From Paraclostridium tenue (GTDB lineage Bacteria > Bacillota > Clostridia > Peptostreptococcales > Peptostreptococcaceae), in assembly GCF_039521565.1 (NCBI RefSeq), contig NZ_BAAACP010000002.1, positions 124,001 through 188,000 on the forward strand: a stretch of DNA of 64,000 nucleotides, in the 5' to 3' direction. The notes beneath the pieces are model-generated. The model did not search any database. It was not told where the DNA came from and saw only the letters and a program-made list of their open reading frames with translations. The first letter of the stretch is position 1, and each line of letters opens with the position of its first letter. Shown here in pieces: positions 26,923 through 34,853 of this stretch. Both the position numbers and the translations under genes were made by a program.

Positions 26923-27618
26923 TTAATTGTAAAGTTGTGATACTGTTACAAATTTATAACCTTTTTTTTGCATTTCTGGTATAAATATGTCCAATGCTTC
27001 TACAGTATTATTTGTTGCATAATCATGAAGTAAAATTATATCTCCATTTTTAGCATTATTAATTATAGTATTTGCTATTTTTGAAGCTCCAGGGTTTTTC
27101 CAATCTTTTGCATCTATAGTATTCCATAATACTACCTTGTATCCATGTTTTTTAGCTATATTGACTAAATTGCTTTCTTTATAACTTCCATATGGAGGTC
27201 TAAATAATTCAGGTTTTTTACCTGTTAATTTAATTATTGCTTCTTCACATTTTATTATTTCATTTTCTAATTGAGCTGAACTTAAATTGGATATATCTGG
27301 GTGATTAAAGGTATGATTTCCGATTTCATGTCCTTCTTTACTAGCTCTAATAAGTGGTTTACTATACCAATTAGCGTGCTTTCCAGCTATAAAAAAAGTT
27401 GCTTTTACATTGTGTTTTTTTAACACATCTAAAACTTCTTCAGTTTCCTTTGGATGTGGACCATCATCAAAAGTTATAGCTAAATACTTTTTATCTCTTG
27501 GACCATTTTTTATAAAAATTTCTTCATTTTTTATACAAAATGTTTTTATTGGAATAGCTACTATAAAAAATACAATTATTAAAATTACTGAATATAGTTT
27601 ATTATTTGTAATTTTCAT
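26923..27618 (-). CDS. Membrane-anchored polysaccharide deacetylase (NodB domain)
   Basis: The 231-residue protein has an N-terminal membrane segment (about 9-28), then a complete NodB domain: LAITFDDGPHPKET, HEIGNHTFNHPDISNL (metal-binding HxxxH), ELFRPPYGSYKES, WNTIDAKDW and ILLHD. Such enzymes remove acetyl groups from N-acetylglucosamine in peptidoglycan or other polysaccharides outside the membrane. I start at 27618, behind AAAGGAAG. The gene directly upstream encodes a CAP-domain protein on the same strand, 27 bases away, probably in one operon. Confidence 0.9.
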   Translation of the reverse strand: MKITNNKLYSVILIIVFFIVAIPIKTFCIKNEEIFIKNGPRDKKYLAITFDDGPHPKETEEVLDVLKKHNVKATFFIAGKHANWYSKPLIRASKEGHEIGNHTFNHPDISNLSSAQLENEIIKCEEAIIKLTGKKPELFRPPYGSYKESNLVNIAKKHGYKVVLWNTIDAKDWKNPGASKIANTIINNAKNGDIILLHDYATNNTVEALDIFIPEMQKKGYKFVTVSQLYN

Positions 27619-27645
27619 ATTTATACTTCCTTTCATGATGTCAAT

Positions 27646-28611
27646 TTATTCACTGTAAAAATTTTGAGTATAATATATATTATAATGCCCACCAAAACTT
27701 ACTCCTACTCCTATATTCTCATAATCTCCTAAAATATTTTTTCTATGTCCTATGGAATTCATCCAAGCTTCATGGGCATATATAGCATTTATTTGTCCTG
27801 CTGCTATATTCTCCCCAGCTAAACTATACATTATATTTTGTTTTTTCATCCTATCAAATGGAGTTTCATTTTTTTTATTAACATGATCAAAGTAATTTTT
27901 ATCCCTCATATCCATACTATGAATCAATGAACTTTTACTAGCTTTTTCACTAAATTCCAATCTCGTTAATCCTTCTCGATCTCTTACACTGTTTGTAAGA
28001 TCGACTATTTGTTTTTCAAAACTTAATTTAAGTTCTTCACTGTACTTTGGATATATATCCTCTGCTTTTTCCTCAACTTTTTTATCTATAATTTGATAAG
28101 CTGTGACTTTACTATCATTATGTAAGTCATAAAATACAGTCATATATTTATTATCTTTTATAAAAATATCAAATTGATTTTTAGACTCTATTATAAATCT
28201 AGTATTCCCCTTTTTTTTATACTCTATAGGCTTATAATTTTCTCTTACATATTTTAATCTATCTTTTAATTTAATATCTCCCATTTCAATAGAATTTATA
28301 GAATTGCTATATAATCCAACAACTTTATCATCTTCTATTCCAACCATAACAAAATTATTTTTAAATCTATTATAGACATACCATGTAAAACCATACTCAC
28401 TGTAATCTTTTCTATCAGGTAGCCCAATTTTATTTATTACACTCGAATGGCTATCTCCAATTTTTATATCATAGTATTTTTTTATATTTTGATTTTGTAT
28501 TATTATAGTTTCTTTAGATTTATTTAAATTTAACTTTTCACTATCTTTATATACTATAATATGTGTAGTTATTAGTAATATAAATATTAATAAATATAAT
28601 ATTTTTTTCAA
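27646..28611 (-). CDS. CAP/SCP-domain protein with CAP-associated N-domain
   Basis: The 321-residue protein has a signal anchor (residues 1-20), a CAP-associated N-terminal domain (KIGDSHSSVINKIGLPDRKDYSEYGFTWYVY), and a C-terminal CAP domain from about residue 205: LTNSVRDREGLTRLEFSEKA, SMDMRDKNYFDHVNKKNETPFDR, AGENIAAG, HEAWMNSIGHRKNIL and NIYYTQNF. It matches the YkwD-like exported proteins of spore formers, whose role is unclear. The start is TTG behind GGAAGTGATAAA. Confidence 0.88.
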   Translation of the reverse strand: MKKILYLLIFILLITTHIIVYKDSEKLNLNKSKETIIIQNQNIKKYYDIKIGDSHSSVINKIGLPDRKDYSEYGFTWYVYNRFKNNFVMVGIEDDKVVGLYSNSINSIEMGDIKLKDRLKYVRENYKPIEYKKKGNTRFIIESKNQFDIFIKDNKYMTVFYDLHNDSKVTAYQIIDKKVEEKAEDIYPKYSEELKLSFEKQIVDLTNSVRDREGLTRLEFSEKASKSSLIHSMDMRDKNYFDHVNKKNETPFDRMKKQNIMYSLAGENIAAGQINAIYAHEAWMNSIGHRKNILGDYENIGVGVSFGGHYNIYYTQNFYSE

Positions 28612-28716
28612 TTTATCACTTCCTTATTATAAATTGACTTTTTATAGCTTTTTAAATTATATACATTTATTAATACTTATATTCTTATAGAAAATATATT
28701 ATAAATTTACACAATA

Positions 28717-28752
28717 AAAATAGACCTATCTAAGTAAGATATGGTCTATTTT
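28717..28752 (-). terminator. Terminator of the MORN-repeat gene
   Basis: Arms AAAATAGACC and GGTCTATTTT, extended by TATCT/AGATA with one bulge. It overlaps the stop of the leftward MORN gene at 28746. Confidence 0.75.
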
Positions 28753-29558
28753 ATACCTGATATAATTTCATCTAAACTTTTATTAAATATAATCGGTTTA
28801 TCAAATTTCCAATTGCCCTGATAGCATATATCATTTTCTATGTAGAAAGTACCATAGCCATGTTTTTTACCATGTCTAAATTCACCTACATATCTTTTAT
28901 TATCCGGCCATATATATGTTCCCTTACCATGTGGTAAGTTATTTTTAAATTCTCCTTCATATATAATCCTACCTTTTTCATCATAGCAAGTTCCTATACC
29001 ATCCATTTTACCATGTTTAAATTCACCTATATACATTCCTCTATTTTTCCACGTATACATACCATGGCCTTCTTTTTTGCCATGTTTCCAATTTCCTAAA
29101 TACTCATCATCACTAACGTAGTGCATCTTTCCTATTCCATCCATTAAATCTTCTTTCCATTGACCTGTATACACACATCCATTAGGCAATTCACATGTAC
29201 CATTTCCATCTTTCATATCATTTTTAAAGTGGCCTATGTATTCTAATTCTTTACCATCTTCTTGAAAAAATTTGTAAGTTCCTTTACCTTCCATTTTTCC
29301 ATCTATAATTTTTCCTATATATTCATCTCCATTATAAAATGTGTGTATTCTACCTGAAGATTTTTTATTTGAATTATTTATATTTGAAACACTTACAACC
29401 TGTCCACCCTCTAGTGCTAATGATTCTTGTTGGCAGTGTGATGATCTCTTTGATATAAATTTATTAAAAAGATTTATACGCTTTATTTCTTTTTCTATGC
29501 TATATATAGTTTTTCTATATGTTTCTATTAAATCCTTATTTTTTTGTTCTGTATTCAT
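28746..29558 (-). CDS. MORN-repeat protein
   Basis: The 270-residue protein has a charged helical N-terminal part (about 1-75), then about eight MORN repeats with the pattern YxGxxxxGxxxGxGxxx, for example YIGHFKNDMKDGNGTCELPNG and YVGEFRHGKKHGYGTFYIEN. MORN repeats form beta-hairpin rods that bind proteins or lipids. No signal peptide or membrane segment is seen. The start is ATG behind GTGGGGTAG. The function is unknown. Confidence 0.88.
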   Translation of the reverse strand: MNTEQKNKDLIETYRKTIYSIEKEIKRINLFNKFISKRSSHCQQESLALEGGQVVSVSNINNSNKKSSGRIHTFYNGDEYIGKIIDGKMEGKGTYKFFQEDGKELEYIGHFKNDMKDGNGTCELPNGCVYTGQWKEDLMDGIGKMHYVSDDEYLGNWKHGKKEGHGMYTWKNRGMYIGEFKHGKMDGIGTCYDEKGRIIYEGEFKNNLPHGKGTYIWPDNKRYVGEFRHGKKHGYGTFYIENDICYQGNWKFDKPIIFNKSLDEIISGIK

Positions 29559-29665
29559 ATAACTACCCCACTACTTTCAAATTATACACTTATATATTTC
29601 TATTATATATTAAATTTCTACTTTTTTTCCATAATTTCAATAAATTTTAAGATTTTTATATGTCT

Positions 29666-29717
29666 AATTATAACAATAAAGCATACTAGAAATCTAGTAT
29701 GCTTTATTGTTATAATT
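29666..29717. repeat. Perfect 25-bp inverted repeat
   Basis: Arms 29666-29690 and 29693-29717 are exactly complementary with AA between them; the core is CATACTAGA/TCTAGTATG. It is unusually long for a terminator. It lies 108 bases upstream of the MORN start and about 200 bases beyond the yitT stop, so it does not immediately follow any intact gene. Confidence 0.8.
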
Positions 29718-29852
29718 GTTTTTCACGATTCAATTAATAAATACGTTCCGTTCCAAATAAATAATACGTACATTATAATAATTTTGATTTTAGACTATAG
29801 AGAGGTTTTTATAATATATGTACTATAGCCAATCCGATAGTTAAATAGATCT

Positions 29853-29894
29853 AAATATTAAATATGATATATTAATATATCATATTTAATATTT
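29853..29894 (-). terminator. Probable terminator of the yitT-type gene
   Basis: A 21-bp perfect but GC-poor palindrome, 29853-29873 with 29874-29894, 30 bases after the stop codon. The low GC content makes a weak hairpin, so confidence is moderate. Confidence 0.5.
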
Positions 29895-29923
29895 TATCTA
29901 TAATATCATTTTTTATTCATACT

Positions 29924-30790
29924 TTATAAAAATTTCTCTTTAAATCCTCTACCTTTAACTTCATTTACATCATTTACAGATATAAATGATTTTTTATCAT
30001 GTCTTAATGCTATTTCTTTTATTTTAGGTATTTCACTAGATGCAACTATACAATATATTATTTTTTTCTTTTCATGAGTATATGCACCTTCTGCTTCAAT
30101 TAATGTAACACCTCTTATTAATTCTTTCATTATACACTTTGATATATCTTCACTTTTATTAGATATTAACATTACAGATTTTTGAGAATTCATAGCATCT
30201 TTAACTATATTCATAGAATATAAATTAAAAAACATCCCTATTAATGTATAAAGACCTAGTTCTAAACCAAATAATGAAGATCCTAAACATACAATTAAAA
30301 AATTCATAAAAAGTCCAGTGTCTTTCATAGGTATATTTTTTTTAATTTTAAGTATTGCTGCAATTATATCTGTACCACCTAATGAAGACTTAGCTTTAAA
30401 TACCATACCTAAGCCTATTCCACCTAATATACCACCATAAACTGTTTGCAGTAATAAATCATCTACAGCTATATAATCTCCAACATTTTGAGTAAAACCT
30501 AAAATAGTTGAAAATAAAACCATATTTATTAAACTTGTTATACAAAATTGTTTTTCTAAAAATATAAATCCTAATATAAATATAGGTATATTTATTAAAA
30601 ATGATAAAACCCCAATATTTATATTACTAACATAGTTTAGTGCAACAGATAAACCTGCAACTCCTCCTCCTAATAGATGTGCAGGCTTTAAAAATCCATT
30701 AATGCCTATCGATGATATAGTAATCCCAACTATTATAAATAAGTACCTTAGTAGTATATTTTCTTCTAAAGTATTTCTTACCTCACTCAT
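29924..30790 (-). CDS. YitT-family membrane protein
   Basis: The 288-residue protein has five or six membrane helices of the YitT/DUF161 kind, with GINGFLKPAHLLGGGVAGLSVAL, SLGGTDIIAAIL and a cytosolic C-terminal DUF2179 domain (SEDISKCIMKELIRGVTLIEAEGAYTH split over the boundary). Members are common in Firmicutes, often in several copies, and their substrate is unknown. The start has GAAGGGAG upstream. It lies 36 bases after lrgB-type genes on the same strand and may share their transcript. Confidence 0.9.
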   Translation of the reverse strand: MSEVRNTLEENILLRYLFIIVGITISSIGINGFLKPAHLLGGGVAGLSVALNYVSNINIGVLSFLINIPIFILGFIFLEKQFCITSLINMVLFSTILGFTQNVGDYIAVDDLLLQTVYGGILGGIGLGMVFKAKSSLGGTDIIAAILKIKKNIPMKDTGLFMNFLIVCLGSSLFGLELGLYTLIGMFFNLYSMNIVKDAMNSQKSVMLISNKSEDISKCIMKELIRGVTLIEAEGAYTHEKKKIIYCIVASSEIPKIKEIALRHDKKSFISVNDVNEVKGRGFKEKFL

Positions 30791-30826
30791 TATAGTTCTC
30801 CCTTCAAAAACAATTATTTAGCTTTA

Positions 30827-31519
30827 TTATTTTATAAAGTTTATTAATATAGGTATTAAAACTACAGTTATTGTACCTGATATACCTATAGCTAATCCAC
30901 TCATAGCACCTTCAATCTCACCTAACTCTAAAGCTTTTGTTGTTCCTAATGCATGTGATGCTGTTCCAAGTGCAATACCTTTTGATACGGGATGTTTTGT
31001 ATTTATAATTTTAAAAAGAGGTATTGCTATCATTCCACCTATTATACCTGTTAATATTATTGCAACTATCGTTACAGATTCTATACCACCTAAAGTAGAT
31101 GTTAGTGATATTCCCATAGGTGTCGTTATTGATTTTCCTAATAAAGAATCCATTATCAATTTATCAGATCCAATTAATTTACTTAAAACTACAATACTTG
31201 AAAAAGAAACTAAAACTCCAGTTGTTATACCTATTATAATTTCATAGAAATGTTTTTTAAGCAAATCATATTGCTTATATAAAGGTAATGCTAATACTAT
31301 AGTTACAGGTCCTAAGAAAAAGTTTATAGAATCTCCTCCTAATTTATAACTATTATATGGTATATTGCATACTTTTAAAAATACTATTATTCCTAAAATA
31401 GCTATTAACAATGGATTAAATATAGCCATTTTAGTTTTATTTTGAATATATGAACCAATACTGAAAAATAATATAGTAACTACTATTCCAAATATAGGTG
31501 TTTGTAATACGTTATACAT
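30827..31519 (-). CDS. LrgB/CidB-family membrane protein
   Basis: The 230-residue integral membrane protein has NPLLIAILGIIVFL, FFLGPVTIVLALPLYKQ, TTPMGISLTSTLGG and ASHALGTTKALELGEIEGAMSGLAIG, the LrgB hallmark. LrgB works with LrgA in modulating murein hydrolases or in pyruvate/glycolate transport, depending on the organism. The start overlaps closely with the lrgA end (4 bases between), so the two are coupled. Confidence 0.93.
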   Translation of the reverse strand: MYNVLQTPIFGIVVTILFFSIGSYIQNKTKMAIFNPLLIAILGIIVFLKVCNIPYNSYKLGGDSINFFLGPVTIVLALPLYKQYDLLKKHFYEIIIGITTGVLVSFSSIVVLSKLIGSDKLIMDSLLGKSITTPMGISLTSTLGGIESVTIVAIILTGIIGGMIAIPLFKIINTKHPVSKGIALGTASHALGTTKALELGEIEGAMSGLAIGISGTITVVLIPILINFIK

Positions 31520-31523
31520 GTCA

Positions 31524-31886
31524 CTAACCTCTCTTACTCTTGATTTTTATCATTTGTTCAACAACTATAGCTGTTACAATCATTACTAATGTAGTACTTA
31601 TTAATATTGTTGCAGCTAAAACTAGTATATTTGAACTAATTAAACCTAAAGAACTTATAAGTGAAACTCCTGCAGGGACAAAAAATATAGCCATGTTATC
31701 TAGAAAAAAATTGCTAAGTTCTTCTATTGAATCAACTTTTACAACTTTAGATTTTAATAGTACAAATAATATAATCATACCTATTATACTTCCAGGTATA
31801 ATAATTATATTGCTTAAAAACGAACTAATGTATTCTCCTATGGCCCATATTGTAAGAATTAAGGCCAGCTGTCTTAATAATTTCAT
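31524..31886 (-). CDS. LrgA/CidA-family holin-like protein
   Basis: The 120-residue protein has four hydrophobic helices with LALILTIWAIGEYISSFL, IPGSIIGMIILFVLL, FFLDNMAIFFVPAGVSLIS and ATILISTTLVMIVTAIVVEQ, matching CidA/LrgA. It forms a pair with the following lrgB-type gene. No lytSR two-component genes are near, so regulation differs from the Staphylococcus arrangement or is encoded elsewhere. Confidence 0.92.
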   Translation of the reverse strand: MKLLRQLALILTIWAIGEYISSFLSNIIIIPGSIIGMIILFVLLKSKVVKVDSIEELSNFFLDNMAIFFVPAGVSLISSLGLISSNILVLAATILISTTLVMIVTAIVVEQMIKIKSKRG

Positions 31887-31922
31887 ATACTTTTCTCCTA
31901 AATTTTTTTATTTTTTGCAAAA

Positions 31923-31950
31923 TTAAAGGGAGATTTTTAATCCCCTTTAA
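31923..31950 (-). terminator. Terminator of the WG-repeat gene
   Basis: A stem of TTAAAGGG with CCCTTTAA, one bulged C, T-rich on the leftward side. It lies between the WG-repeat gene stop and the lrgA start. Confidence 0.7.
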
Positions 31951-32014
31951 CTTCTTTATATATATTACTACTATATCTTTGTTTTTTCAAACCTAATTTT
32001 CCTAAATTTATAGC

Positions 32015-32983
32015 TTAATTTATTAAAATATCTCCATTTTTATCTATGTAGTTATTATTATCTCCATCAATTATCTGTGCATACCCATTTTCAAAATCCG
32101 AAACCGATTTCAATGTTGGCAATATTTTTATTTTTCCTTCTTTATTTAAAAATCCCCACAATCCACCTTTTGGTACACACATACCCCTAGTTAATGAACT
32201 CGAACCGATATTAAATCTAGCTAATCCATCACAAAATTCACAAGCATAATCAAATATTGGCTCAATTACTATTTCACCAAAAGTATTTATGTATCCCCAC
32301 TTTTCATTTATACATACTGGTGCTAACCCTTCACTAAAAGATTTTGCTCTATCAAATTTAAAATCTATAATCCTATCTCCATTTGCGTTTATATATCCCC
32401 ACTTATCATTAACTCTTATTCCTGCTATGCCTTGTGAAAAATCAGTTGCTATGTCAAATTCAGGTTTTATAACGAAATCTCCATTTTTATTTATATATCC
32501 ATATTTATTTTTACTTTCAACCAATGCTAATCCTTCATTAAATTTATTAACATAACTAAATTTAGGTTCTATTGCTATATGTCCATCTTTATTTACATAT
32601 CCCCATTTTTTATTTAACTTAACCCCAGCCATTCCTTCATTAAAATTTGCAGCTGCTTCATATTTAACATTTATAACTTCATTTAATTTTTTATCTAAAA
32701 AACCATATTTACCATTAATTTTAATTCTTGATAATCCTTCATTAAAATCTGAAGCACTATCTAAATGTAGAAATATATTATTATATCCATTTTCATCTAA
32801 ATATCCAAATACCCATCTTACAGATTTGTTTATACGTTTTATATACGTTACAACACAATATCCATCTCTAAATCTTTCAGATACATATTTAAATTTAGGT
32901 TTTATTATTATATTATTATTTTCATCAATAAATCCATACTTTCCATCTCTTAGTATAGGGAGAAATAATTTTTTATCTATCAT
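32015..32983 (-). CDS. WG-repeat protein
   Basis: The 322-residue protein is almost wholly WG repeats (KYGFIDENGxxxIxPxFxxxxxFxEGLAxV), about nine units, for example KWGYVNKDGHIAIEPKFSYV and KWGYINANGDRIIDFKFDRA. The repeats are beta-rich and probably bind protein or ligand; the biochemical role is unknown. No signal peptide is seen. It starts behind AAAAAGGAGG and lies at the downstream end of a leftward cluster of TPR and PP2C genes, but has its own terminator. Confidence 0.88.
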   Translation of the reverse strand: MIDKKLFLPILRDGKYGFIDENNNIIIKPKFKYVSERFRDGYCVVTYIKRINKSVRWVFGYLDENGYNNIFLHLDSASDFNEGLSRIKINGKYGFLDKKLNEVINVKYEAAANFNEGMAGVKLNKKWGYVNKDGHIAIEPKFSYVNKFNEGLALVESKNKYGYINKNGDFVIKPEFDIATDFSQGIAGIRVNDKWGYINANGDRIIDFKFDRAKSFSEGLAPVCINEKWGYINTFGEIVIEPIFDYACEFCDGLARFNIGSSSLTRGMCVPKGGLWGFLNKEGKIKILPTLKSVSDFENGYAQIIDGDNNNYIDKNGDILIN

Positions 32984-33089
32984 CTCTAACCTCCTTTTTA
33001 TAAAATTATTAACATCTTTACTAATAATTAATATTATATTTTTCTATTTACTATACTAATTTTTAAATTTTAATTTATATACACATAAA

Positions 33090-33112
33090 AAAAGAGCATA
33101 AAATGCTCTTTT
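33090..33112 (-). terminator. Terminator of TPR gene
   Basis: A 10-bp perfect stem AAAAGAGCAT/ATGCTCTTTT with AAA loop, at the stop of the leftward TPR gene. Confidence 0.8.
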
Positions 33113-34484
33113 ATCTTTCTTTTAATATAGACTCTACTTTGGAATTATTGTACATACTCTCTGGATCCTCAGCTCTTAAACTATAAAATATCTTTTGAGC
33201 TTTATCTAAATCTCCTTCTTTGTAGTAAATCATTCCAATATTATAATAACTATCATCATAATAATTGTCTGATGGTTTATAAGTATTTATATACTTACTA
33301 TAATATTTTATAGCTTCTTCGTTGTTGTTTTCTTTTTCATATATCAATCCTAATTGATATATAGCTTCAGATATATATTTTTTTGTTTTACCATTTTTAA
33401 GTACTAGTTTTAAGTATTTTATAGCTTCTTTATTATTTCCATCTTCTTTAAATTCCATAGCTTTATTAAATAGGTCTTCTTCATCCCCTACTATAATCTC
33501 ATCTTTTTTATTATCGTCTTTTTGCGTTTTAGCTTGTTCTAACTCATCTTTAGTTTTATCTAATTTTTCACTAGTTTTGTCAAGTTCTTTATTTTTTTCT
33601 GTAACTTGACTTGCAAGATTATTTAACTTTTTCTTATTATTTATATATAAAGCTCCTATTGTTATTACTAAAACTGCTATTAAGACATATAATGGAATAT
33701 GATTTTTAGTCTTTTTAATTTCATCTTTAGGTTTTTCATCATTAGTAATTTTACTTACTTCTTTTTCAAATAAACTATTATCCTTATCTACAGCTTGTAA
33801 TCTATCTAAATACTCATTAGCTTTTTCATTATCACCTAATTTTTCATATATTAAATGTAGTAATAAATACGGTTCTATAAGTTCTGGTTCTTCATTTATT
33901 ATGTTTTCAAGTATTTGTATACTCTCTTGATTTAAATCGTTATTTACAAATCTTATAGCATGATTATATCTACTTAAAAATATGTTAAATTCCTCTGAAG
34001 TTAATATATCTACATATTTTCTAGCTAATTGATTGTTATTGTAACATAAACTTTTATAGAAACTTTCAAAAGACTCATCAAAATTACATTTTAAAAATTT
34101 TAATAAACCTCTTAAATTTAGTATATCTACATCTTTTGGATTTAACTCTAATGCCTCTTCTACAATTTCAGTAGCACTAGTAATAAAGTTTCTATCTATC
34201 ATATTTAAAGCTTCATTATACTTTTTATAAGACTCTAACTTTAAAGCTCTAGTATCTTTAACTTGTCTCTTTGTCTTATGTTTTAAATTAAGTATAGTTT
34301 CATCTTTACTATTGGCTGTTATGTAAGTTTTTTTAAGTGTTTTTAAAGTTTCATTTATCTCTTCATCATCTATATTAAAAAAAGTAGTATCATTGCTATC
34401 TTCTTCTATAAGTGATATATCTATTATTTTTTTATGTAAGCTTTTTATATCACTTTTTATATATAACCTTAATATAGTAATCAC
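33111..34484 (-). CDS. TPR protein with one membrane segment and coiled coil
   Basis: About 457 residues. A cytosolic N-terminal half has TPR-like helices (SATEIVEEALELNPKDVDIL; ESIQILENIINEEPELIEPY). One membrane segment lies near 265-282 (IPLYVLIAVLVITIGALYI), then a coiled coil (TEKNKELDKTSEKLDKTKDE) and three C-terminal TPRs (AIKYLKLVLKNGKTKKYISE onward). The GTG at 34484 touches GAGAGG. Ribosome sites elsewhere here follow GGTGAT-N4-start, which points instead to an AUA codon at 34475. The domain order suggests a membrane scaffold. It lies in a cluster with a PP2C phosphatase. Confidence 0.8.
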   Translation of the reverse strand: MITILRLYIKSDIKSLHKKIIDISLIEEDSNDTTFFNIDDEEINETLKTLKKTYITANSKDETILNLKHKTKRQVKDTRALKLESYKKYNEALNMIDRNFITSATEIVEEALELNPKDVDILNLRGLLKFLKCNFDESFESFYKSLCYNNNQLARKYVDILTSEEFNIFLSRYNHAIRFVNNDLNQESIQILENIINEEPELIEPYLLLHLIYEKLGDNEKANEYLDRLQAVDKDNSLFEKEVSKITNDEKPKDEIKKTKNHIPLYVLIAVLVITIGALYINNKKKLNNLASQVTEKNKELDKTSEKLDKTKDELEQAKTQKDDNKKDEIIVGDEEDLFNKAMEFKEDGNNKEAIKYLKLVLKNGKTKKYISEAIYQLGLIYEKENNNEEAIKYYSKYINTYKPSDNYYDDSYYNIGMIYYKEGDLDKAQKIFYSLRAEDPESMYNNSKVESILKER

Positions 34485-34558
34485 CCTCTCTTTTTACTTT
34501 ATCTATATAATAAAATACCATATTAAATTAATTTAGTCAAAATTATACATATTACAAA

Positions 34559-34588
34559 AAAATCTTACTTATTTTTAAGTAAGATTTT
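34559..34588 (-). terminator. Terminator beyond the decayed gene
   Basis: A 13-bp perfect stem (34559-34571 with 34576-34588) with TTTT loop, just downstream (leftward) of the remnant at 34601-34797. It looks like the remnant's original terminator. Confidence 0.75.
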
Positions 34589-34600
34589 AAACATTATTTA

Positions 34601-34797
34601 TTAATTATTTTCTATTTGTAATTGTTGTTGATTAGGTTATTTTTGTTGTACTTGTAATTTATTTTCTTCATTTGAAACCACTTATATACTAGTTTCTCTA
34701 GGTAAAGTTTCTGTTAATAGATACTAAACATCCATCTCTTCCTTTTCCTAAAGTAGGATTATCGACTTTTTTATAGGATCACTGAAACTTATCTATA
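34601..34797 (-). pseudogene. Decayed 3' end of a lost gene
   Basis: The minus strand gives protein-like text in two frames: KKVDNPTLGKGRDGCLVSIN in one, then, after a frameshift near 34700, LPRETSI, stop, VVSNEENKLQVQQK, stop, PNQQQLQIENN and final TAA TAA. Three in-frame stops (TGA, TAA, TAA) and one shift break it. A terminator follows, as behind a true gene. Only about 60 C-terminal codons remain. I cannot name the family. Its place between two TPR genes suggests a lost member of the TPR/PP2C cluster. Confidence 0.5.
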
Positions 34798-34828
34798 TTG
34801 ATATATATTATTAAATTATATTAAAAAT

Positions 34829-34852
34829 AAAAGCGTGCTTTCACACGCTTTT
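34829..34852 (-). terminator. Terminator of the second TPR-like gene
   Basis: A 9-bp GC-containing stem AAAAGCGTG/CACGCTTTT with a 6-base loop, directly at the stop of the gene ending at 34854. Confidence 0.85.
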
Positions 34853-34853
34853 G

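Larger units (their letters stand above)
29559..29923. other. Intergenic region with two long palindromes and no clear gene
   Basis: The 365 bases between the MORN gene and the yitT-type gene hold a 25-bp perfect palindrome (29666-29717), an AT-rich 21-bp palindrome (29853-29894, probably the yitT terminator) and, between them, a stretch that on the minus strand gives short hydrophobic text broken by stops. I see no intact gene. Confidence 0.5.

Noticed and set aside
29544..29828. 94-codon rightward ORF
   Set aside because: It starts in the MORN gene's 5' end, crosses a perfect palindrome and has no ribosome site.
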